Shown here: piece after piece, positions 57,047-64,000 of the stretch
How the letters are laid out: each line of letters starts with the position of its first letter
Position numbering within the stretch: the stretch's first letter is position 1
DNA from: Adiantum capillus-veneris
Lineage: Eukaryota; Streptophyta; Polypodiopsida; Polypodiales; Pteridaceae
NCBI GenBank assembly: GCA_014529385.2
Contig: CM043971.1
Coordinates: 57,728,709-57,792,708, forward strand
Direction: 5' to 3'
Length of the DNA: 64,000 nucleotides
The notes under the pieces: model-generated
What the model saw: the letters and a program-made list of their open reading frames with translations, nothing else
Database searches by the model: none
Told to the model about the DNA's origin: nothing
Program-made: the position numbers and the translations under genes

Positions 57047-58317
57047 CTAGGCCTCGACAAGTGAGGCATCATCGATAAGATCTTGCACCGTATCATCGTC
57101 TATCTCTAATTGCAGACATAACTCTGCCTCAACTCGTTCTGATATACTGTCTTCATTCATTGCATCTTCATCTACAAGTGTCATATCTGCCTCGTCTGCA
57201 TCATCCCTCGTATATATGTCAGCTTCCTTTGCCATACCTTCGTCCATCTCATCTAATATCACAGTAGTATCTGCATCGTCTGACCGACTTTCCTCCAGGA
57301 GCTCTTGCCCTTCAAACACTTGTTTATTTCTTGAAGCAACCTGAACCACAAACCACCATTGTCGCTCTCGAGGGTCCGGTACAAAGACCACTTGCTCGCA
57401 ATGTTCGGGGAGAGCAAATGTGTCGCTCGCATCTGTCAAAACCTTTGTAGAATCTATTTGCACAATCTTGTTTCCATCTCTGCGTACTATTGCATTGCGA
57501 CCAGAAGTAATCACCTTGAACCACTTCACATCCAACAAAAATATCTCAAACCGCTTGAAGCTGACTTTCAGGATATCTGACACAAGACCACAGTAATCTA
57601 GGTTGCTAGTGCTCTCATTCGTGTCTCTGGCACTGGTCCTGCTCTTTTGCATGAAACTAACCATTACCCCACTATCAAATGTGTTTCCTCTGCTATCAAT
57701 TTGTTGTGTTTTGAAATGATTTCCATGCGACCACAGTGCCATGTATGTATGACACCTCCAATCACATCCAATAGCCAGCTCTTCCTCTTCTAGAGCTATG
57801 GGTTCTCCGATCTGTCCAGCTGCTCTCACTGTTTTGTCCAACCATGCCATTGTAAGGAATTCAGGTAGAGGAGCGAGATAGTCTGGCAAGGGTAAGCCTC
57901 TAGTCATTCGGCTTCGCCTGAAATCGTGTCGCTCCCTATTGCGTCTCTCTTTCTCTTCTTCATACCTTTCAAGCCATTTTTGCATCGGCTCTGAATTTAC
58001 TATACATAACTTCATGATCTTTTCTCGCATGGTGTCGTTCATTTTCTTCAACACCCCTTTCCCTTGCGGCTCCTCTCCCACCAGTCTTGCATCCTCCTCA
58101 TCGCTCCAGAGTCGAGGCATTTCTAAGTCAGAAACGAATAGAAATTCGGTCGTCAAGACAAGAGACTCTTGCACCAGCCATCCTTCTGCCATGCTCCCCT
58201 CTGGACGCGCTTTTTGGCAAACAAAACCTTAAATGTTTTCATAAACCGCTCTAGAAAGAACATCCAACGGCTGTGGACTGTACCTGCCACTGCAACCTCA
58301 TCTACTACATAGACGAG
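57047..58317 (-). pseudogene. CACTA-C transposase C-terminus with DUF4216
   Basis: The frame 57047-58192 (381 codons) plus about 40 upstream residues in another frame (VDEVAVAGTVHSRWMFFLER) give the last part of the transposase. DUF4216 is well preserved: CHTYMALWSHGNHFKTQQID, then FKRFEIFLLDVKWFKVI and ALPEHCEQVVFVPDPRERQW. An acidic tail follows. A frameshift lies near 58160-58192. The gene is cut at 58317/58318 by the insertion and resumes at 60799. Confidence 0.85.
58313..58317. other. target-site duplication ACGAG, left copy
   Basis: Repeated exactly at 60799-60803. Confidence 0.9.
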
Positions 58318-58336
58318 TGTAAGGTCCCCGTCGTGA

Positions 58337-58506
58337 AAGATCTCTCCAAGATCAAACATAATAGAGGTTTCAACCATAACTATGATATACATCAATCGGC
58401 ATATTGTAATATCCCTGTGAGTCTCGTAATGGGGATAGAAAACCATACACATGAAGAAGCTTGAAGTAACCAACTAAATCTTTTTAACCTAAGCTCTGAT
58501 ATCAAC
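58337..58506. repeat. 170-bp direct repeat, copy A
   Basis: Nearly identical to 58801-58970. It ends (plus strand) in aagctctgatatcaac, a PBS complement with one change. Confidence 0.95.
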
Positions 58507-58799
58507 TGTAAGATCCGATTCATTAAAACCCAATCACATTACCTAACCAATCTTGACTTAACCAGTCCATCAAAACTTATTCATATGACTTAACCAGTCA
58601 TGACTTATCCAATCCGTCAAAACTCAATCATATGACTTAACCAGTCGTGATTATCTCAGTCACATGACTTAACCAGTCATGGCTCATTCAATCTACACAA
58701 AAACTCACTTACATGACTTAACTAGTCAATCAATATCTCTGTAGAAATAACTCAATATTTTAATCATAAAGTCATCAAAATGTCATATAGGGGTCTACA
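58507..58799. repeat. 293-bp LTR-like block
   Basis: Starts TGTAAGATCC and ends GGGTCTACA. Internally it repeats atgacttaaccagtc five or more times. Confidence 0.7.
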
Positions 58800-58800
58800 A

Positions 58801-58970
58801 AAGATCTCTCCAAGATCAAACATAATAGAGGTTTCAACCATAGCTATGATATACATCAATCGGCATATTGTAATATCCCTGTGAGTCTCCTAATAGGGAT
58901 AGAAAACCATACACATGAAGAAGCTTGAAGTAACCAACTAAATCTTTTTAACCTAAGCTCTGATACCAAC
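58801..58970. repeat. 170-bp direct repeat, copy B, with intact PBS
   Basis: Matches 58337-58506. Its end, aagctctgataccaac (58955-58970), is the exact complement of a TTGGTATCAGAGC primer site next to an LTR end. Confidence 0.95.
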
Positions 58971-60798
58971 TGTAAGGTCCCCGTCCTAAAAGATCAAGGC
59001 GTCTTGGAAGATAGCCTTCTTTATCCTCTAAATCCGTTGACGTACGACACCCTACTCCGATAATGCGAAGCAAGGATACGAGCAACGAAAGAGAAGAAGA
59101 CTTCCACCTATTGTGTTTGTAGTTGCAAGACCCTACGCCACAAGCCAGGTCGATGAGGTTAAAGATTCTATGGACTTTAGATCTTACATTATAAGAGAAG
59201 AAAATCCCTAAGGATTCAAAGACAACGCCTTTTTCCCCGCGTTTAAGAGGCACGGCCGCCATCCTTAATTCCGAAATATGACAAGAGATTAATCTCCAAC
59301 TAACTAAGACAAAGTGAAAAGTACTCGACTAATCGAGTCCACCCATCCTTGACTGGCAACCTGAGCCAGTCCCCACTTTCCACCCCACACGCACACTTTT
59401 TTCCACACTGTTTTACATATACAAACAGTGTTCCTTAATTAATTCCAAACACAGGTTCTTTTATACAGCCCTTCAAACAATACCAAAACAATTCAAACAA
59501 TGCTAATGAAGGCAACCCTATTATTCAACAAAAACAACTTTTCCAATTTCTCATGATTTTGCCGCTACCTGCGTACTTTCTCTGTCTAACCAACAGAGCC
59601 TTTGCAAAAGATTTATTCGCTAACCGCGAGGAACAAAGAGAACCGATAACCTCAGCTTAATCTCCGCTACCCACGGGATCATCTCGCTACCCCCGCGAGG
59701 ATAAAATATATTCTTTCAACAATTCTTCTCATTAAATGACTCATCAAACATGATCAACCAATTCTTCATATCAATCAGAAACCGTTCATCAAACAATAAC
59801 AATTGATTAAACAATAACAATCCAACGACAGTGACAATTTATCAAACAGTTCTTTCACTGATCTATGAAACATATACTTGTTTCATGTGATAGAATCACG
59901 TTTTCTGTCGGTTTAAAGTAAGGTCTAAATTCATCTTATCGGTCAACTATGCAGAATTATAAATTTGTCTTGCCGGATTTGGAGCGCGTGCAGCTAACTC
60001 CTGTGCTGGAGGTTGGACGGCTTCAACTTCTTCTTCGGTTGATGCTGCCGCATGAGATACGTTCGGAGTGGACACCTTTCTTCCCACCTTCCTTGGTCAT
60101 GCAACGGCATGGGCGTCCTTAGAACTTTTTGTTACATGCTTCGGAGCCATAGCTTCGGAATGGAAAAAAGAAAAGCGTGTTGTTGGAGAGAGAGAGAGAA
60201 AGAGTGTGTCCACAAATAGAGAGACGGCACGTCGACGATTGGAGATGGAGATGAGTTGAAGGTGAGAGGTTAAGGGAGAGAGGCTTCCTCCGGTGCGTCG
60301 TTGCAAGAGAGCTTCCGCTTCTGTAGATGTGTGTTCAAAGTGAGAGCAGAAGGGTCCTTTATATAGGCCCTAGGGGGTGCTAAGAATACTGAGAGGTTTC
60401 AAGAATAGGAGAAGGAAAAAGCTCGCGCGTTGTCGCGGCTCTATAATTTTTTTCTTAATTTTTTGGTACGCGAATGCTATGCGCGATTTTTAAAAAAGTT
60501 ATATACTTACAAGTTCCCATTCTATTTTGAAAGAGACAAATAAAGAGTATCCTAATTTTGACTCACCTCTCTTTCTTTCCTAAAAATACTATCTCTAAGC
60601 TTTTTCTTCACACATAGATTAGGTTCCCACATAAACCTATTGTTCCACATAAAGAAAGATCATAAATAAATGGATTCTGAACCCGATTTTCAATCCGATT
60701 GCTCTGATAAACTCATGATGACTCACAAAATTGAGAATCTCAATTACTTTGCAAAATAACTGAAATGACTTATATGGATAAATGTTGGGTACATTACA
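58971..60798 (-). repeat. long LTR-like segment with promoter-like sequence
   Basis: On the minus strand it begins TGTAATGTACCC and ends GGGGACCTTACA. A TATA-like ctatataaagg lies at about 60355-60366, followed by a CT-rich stretch and an ATG near 60147 (MAPKHVTKSSKDAHAVA then stop), a layout resembling a transcription start and 5' UTR. No element protein was recognised. Confidence 0.55.
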
Positions 60799-61220
60799 AC
60801 GAGCAAGTGCATTTGGATAGTTAGGCAGCTTGTGGGTAGATACTTCTCAATCATGCAAACTGCCTCAATGGAGTTAACCCTTGCGACTGCAATAGATTCC
60901 TCTCGTATATCCTTGGAAGAGATCCACCGCACTAGCTCTGAAATCTTGTATATGCAGGCTCGCACTTCCTCCGTTAAACACCCCTTGATCGCAATTGGAA
61001 GAATGAATTGCAAGAACTTATGCCAGTCGTGCGATTTTAGTCCTGACAGTTGATCGTCACTAGTGAATGCTGTCTTGAGACATCGCATATATCCTGTTGG
61101 CGTCTTGAACTTTGAAATCACCCTTTTAACTTGTCGCTCCTCGCTTTTTAGCAATACCCATGGCGCTCTTGGAAGCTTTGTTTGGCCAGCTACATTGGTG
61201 AAAGGCCATAGCTCTGGCAT
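60799..61220 (-). pseudogene. CACTA-C transposase DUF4218 region
   Basis: The frame 60744-61220 contains KLPRAPWVLLKSEERQVKRV, then GLKSHDWHKFLQFILPIAIK and SELVRWISSKDIREESI, ending IEAVCMIEKYLP...MHLLV at the insertion point. Residues encoded below 60799 belong to the insertion. It aligns with CACTA-B 47073-47640. The N-terminal TNP2 core is not present upstream. Confidence 0.85.
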
Positions 61221-61289
61221 CTTTCCAACTCTGAGTGCAAATCATCTCGTGAAGCTCGATTGTCTTTCATTCCCATGATTGTCTTCCAG

Positions 61290-61660
<371 letters not shown>

Positions 61661-62119
61661 TACCACAGCAGAGCTCATCGCTTTACACCAGAGGCATACT
61701 GATCAAATGAGCGACTGAGCTAGGGAGATCCAGACGTCCACGATTGCGGAGGACTACACAACATCGACAGAGGCTGTATCAGAGGATCCAGATCACTTTG
61801 GCTTGACATGCACAACGCCCGATCAGACTACTGACCATGGAGGAGATTGATGAGATCCGCCAACGACCGATGCTGGATCTCCTATGATCTACCTATCCCA
61901 GCTAGCTGTTTTAGCTGCTTAGTCCACACCCAGTAGTTTAGTATTCCATAATATTTTATTTTGTCATCTTGTTACTCTGACTTCGTATCAGATCCACCAC
62001 ATTGTAGCTTTTTGGTCTCATAGGTCACTTTGGCCTTTTGAAGACGTTAATATAACATTTCATTTCATTTTATTTTCATTTCTCTCTTTAATTTCTCTTT
62101 CTTTAATTTTAATTTCCTA

Positions 62120-62149
62120 CGCATAAACTCTCTCTCTCTCCCTCTCTCT

Positions 62150-62199
<50 letters not shown>

Positions 62200-62236
62200 G
62201 CTTTTTAATTTCTTATTTACACACACATACACACAC

Positions 62237-62324
<88 letters not shown>

Positions 62325-62378
62325 AGTTTCTTACACACACACACACACGTTTCTCTCTCTCTCTCTCTCTTTGATTAC

Positions 62379-62450
<72 letters not shown>

Positions 62451-62475
62451 TACACACACACACACACACACACCG
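62120..62475. repeat. alternating CT and CA microsatellites
   Basis: (CT)n at 62127-62199, 62240-62318, 62352-62371 and 62416-62448, alternating with (CA)n at 62220-62237, 62333-62347, 62381-62411 and 62453-62473. Copia-4 begins directly after. Confidence 0.97.
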
Positions 62476-62736
62476 TGTTGGGTTCAATCCATTATTGGTC
62501 AGCCCGTGAGAACAAGTCTCAAGGCATGCAGGTATAGACCATTAGTTAGTTGAGTTTGCATGTGGAAAAGGTGTGGTAGACATCACCTTCCAAAGACTAT
62601 GTAAAGGCTTCCCTTTAATAAAAATTAGAGTAGCATGTTAGTTTTTCTCTGGCTTGTGTCGACTTCTTTCCTTTCTCTCTCTTGTCCTTCTCTGCACACT
62701 CTGCATCACCATGACTCCGTAGCTAGAGCTCCAACA
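62476..62736 (+). repeat. 5' LTR of Copia-4
   Basis: 261 bp, TGTTGGGTTC...GCTCCAACA. The end is fixed by the PBS beginning two bases later. No second LTR lies in the window to confirm it. Confidence 0.8.
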
Positions 62737-63231
62737 ACTGGTATCAGAGCCCTACTAGGCCTTGGCGCTCGACAAGCAATGCTCGACAAGCAGCGTGCGG
62801 ATACAACCACTTAGAGAAGGATGAGCAACATGTTGACTTGCATCGAATTGCACACAAATGGCATCAACAGCGTCGCCCAGGCCTAAGCATCAAAATCCGT
62901 CACTTGATCGGCTCCCAGTTCGGCCTGTACAGTGCACCCTGAGCATCTCTCTGTTGCTCGACTGTCGCCTGCGCCATTACTGTATTACAGAAGGTTTATT
63001 TTGTGTGTATATTTTCACACTTATTTCAAGTGGCCACCCAATTACTATTTCAAGCAAGGCACTATTCCCACACTTGGGTACCCTCGCCCTTGCAGCACGG
63101 TGCTCGTCAAGCATAATAATTGGACAATCGATTAGTAGATCAAGCATTGGTGAATTTCCAGATTGCAAGTGCTAAATTGGCAAGGCATGTTTGCGACATA
63201 TCAAAATGCTGCTAGCCTTTGCATATTGAAT

Positions 63232-64000
63232 ATGTCATCAAAAGTCGACAAGTTCAATGGATCCGGCTTCCATACTTGGCATATCAAAGTTAAAGGCTAT
63301 TTGATGCGGAAAAACTTATGGAATGTGGTCAAGCCTCTCGTAGCCGATGAATCCGACACATCCGTTGCAGTTACAAGGGCATTATTTGCTGCTGAGCTAC
63401 AAAGGAAAGAGGAACAAGCTTTTGGTATCATTCTAACCTCCTTAGAAGACGATTTTATTCATTATTTGGACGATGTTGATTCTTCAAGTGCTACCTGGAT
63501 AGAGTTAGAGAAGCTTTTCGGTGCCAAAGCTAAGTATTCAAAAATGAGTTTTAAAATGGAATTATATTCCATCCGCATGCGTGAAGATGAAAACATTGCA
63601 GCTTTAGCCAATAGACTGAAGAGTATTAGAACTCAACTTGTTTATGTCGAAGCTTCAGTACCAGAAGAAGATCTCATAGACATTTTGTTAAAAAGGTTTG
63701 ACTGACAAATTTCATCAGATTGTTACTGTTTTAAAAGAGAAAGATCCGCTGCCCTCCTTGGATGGTATCATCAATTCATTGCAGGAAGAAGAACGCAGGG
63801 TACCTAGTACCAATTCGACTATTATTCCCAGTGCATATACAGTTTCGAATGCCGTATCCCCCACCAATTCTTCTGATACTTCCAGTGCATATGCAGTCAC
63901 TAAATGTGCTACTACAGCAGCTTCATCTCGACCATTCAATGGAACCAGATCTTGTGCCATTTGTGGACGCAACAATAATCAGACAAAAGACTGTTTCAAG
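63232..64000 (+). pseudogene. Copia-4 Gag, frameshifted
   Basis: Start chosen at 63232 (MSSKVDKFNGSGFHTWHIKV), where Copia Gag similarity begins; the frame is open from 63163. The UBN2-type Gag runs to about 63690 (LEDDFIHYLDDVDSSSATWI, then LYSIRMREDENIAALANRLK). One extra A in an A-run near 63691-63695 shifts the frame, and Gag continues in the next frame (LTDKFHQIVTVLKEKD). The zinc knuckle at the window end reads CAICGRNNNQTKDC: Asn replaces the zinc-binding His of C-x2-C-x4-H-x4-C. Gag would normally assemble the particle and bind RNA; this copy is defective. Confidence 0.85.

Larger units (their letters stand above)
58318..60798 (-). mobile_element. LTR-derived non-autonomous insertion inside CACTA-C
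   Basis: 2481 bp bounded by TGTAAGGTCC and TACATTACA with a 5-bp TSD (ACGAG). Reading on the minus strand: a long LTR-like segment (60798-58971), a 170-bp internal segment (58970-58801) starting with an initiator-Met PBS (TTGGTATCAGAGC), a second LTR-like block (58799-58507, TGTAAGATCC/GTCTACA ends), a second copy of the 170-bp segment (58506-58337) with a one-base-changed PBS, and a 19-bp stub of LTR end (58336-58318). No coding domain is present. Confidence 0.75.
54944..61278 (-). mobile_element. CACTA-C: CACTA element, transposase on the minus strand, 5' end missing
   Basis: The plus-strand sequence CACTACAACAAAAAAGGGGA at 54944 is the canonical CACTA terminus, followed by subterminal cgacgc / gcgtcga repeats (54968-55105). 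The minus strand carries DUF4218 (60799-61220), then DUF4216 (57047-58317) and a second ORF (56158-56978). A 2.48-kb insertion (58318-60798) splits the transposase. The N-terminal half of the transposase and the other terminus are absent: similarity ends near 61278 at a CT microsatellite. Confidence 0.85.
62476..64000 (+). mobile_element. Copia-4: 5' part of a Copia element, cut by window end
   Basis: 5' LTR (62476-62736), initiator-Met PBS (CTGGTATCAGAGC, 62738-62750), leader and Gag to the window edge. The LTR is unrelated to those of Copia-1 to Copia-3. Confidence 0.85.

Noticed and set aside
58507-58799. Independent solo LTR insertion
   Set aside because: No target-site duplication flanks this block alone; it is bracketed by the two 170-bp repeats, so it was kept as part of the larger insertion.

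Overview
The window is plant nuclear DNA made almost entirely of transposable elements. The supporting signs are plant-type Copia and Ty3/gypsy polyproteins, initiator-Met and Asp tRNA primer-binding sites, three CACTA (En/Spm-type) elements with TNP2, DUF4218 and DUF4216 regions, and long CT/AT microsatellites. No bacterial or organellar gene organisation is visible. A large, repeat-rich land-plant genome is a safe reading. A seed-free plant (fern, lycophyte or moss) is possible, partly because of the Crinkler/RHS-like gene, but that placement is weak inference.

Layout. 1-4399: degenerate LINE-like sequence and a Ty3/gypsy PR-RT fragment on the minus strand; one RT block is present as three tandem 84-bp copies. 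4400-15965: an 11.6-kb LTR element (TSD GTTCC, Asp-type PBS, PPT) that encodes Gag and protease but no visible RT, RNase H or integrase. Its leader carries ten copies of a 24-bp palindrome. 15966-16865: gypsy integrase C-terminus and an LTR-like repeat. 16866-39352: a nested stack. Copia-1 (decayed) abuts Copia-2 (decayed). Copia-2 is split by a Tat-type gypsy with dual RNase H (25245-33944), and a second insertion, Copia-3 (34170-39347), lies beside the remaining Copia-2 gag. Copia-3 has identical 227-bp LTRs and one open 1428-codon frame, but its integrase catalytic Glu is Ala.

39353-49215: a CACTA second-ORF region (minus), a 391-bp tandem duplication, a broken HSPA12/Hsp70-like exon, about 1 kb of CT/AT microsatellite, and a decayed CACTA transposase (plus). 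50461-52219: a Crinkler/RHS-type P-loop NTPase gene broken by one in-frame stop and one frameshift. 52220-54943: no gene recognised. 54944-61278: a minus-strand CACTA element starting with the canonical CACTACA terminus. Its transposase is interrupted by a 2.48-kb LTR-derived insertion with an exact 5-bp TSD (ACGAG). 61279-62475: CT, AT and CA microsatellites. 62476-64000: the 5' end of another Copia element, cut by the window edge.

How the parts relate. Copia-1 and Copia-3 belong to one family. Relative insertion order is readable from nesting: Copia-2 is older than the Tat gypsy inside it, and Copia-3 is the youngest by LTR identity. The 11.6-kb element would need RT and integrase from a related autonomous element. 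Apart from Copia-3, every long coding region is visibly broken.
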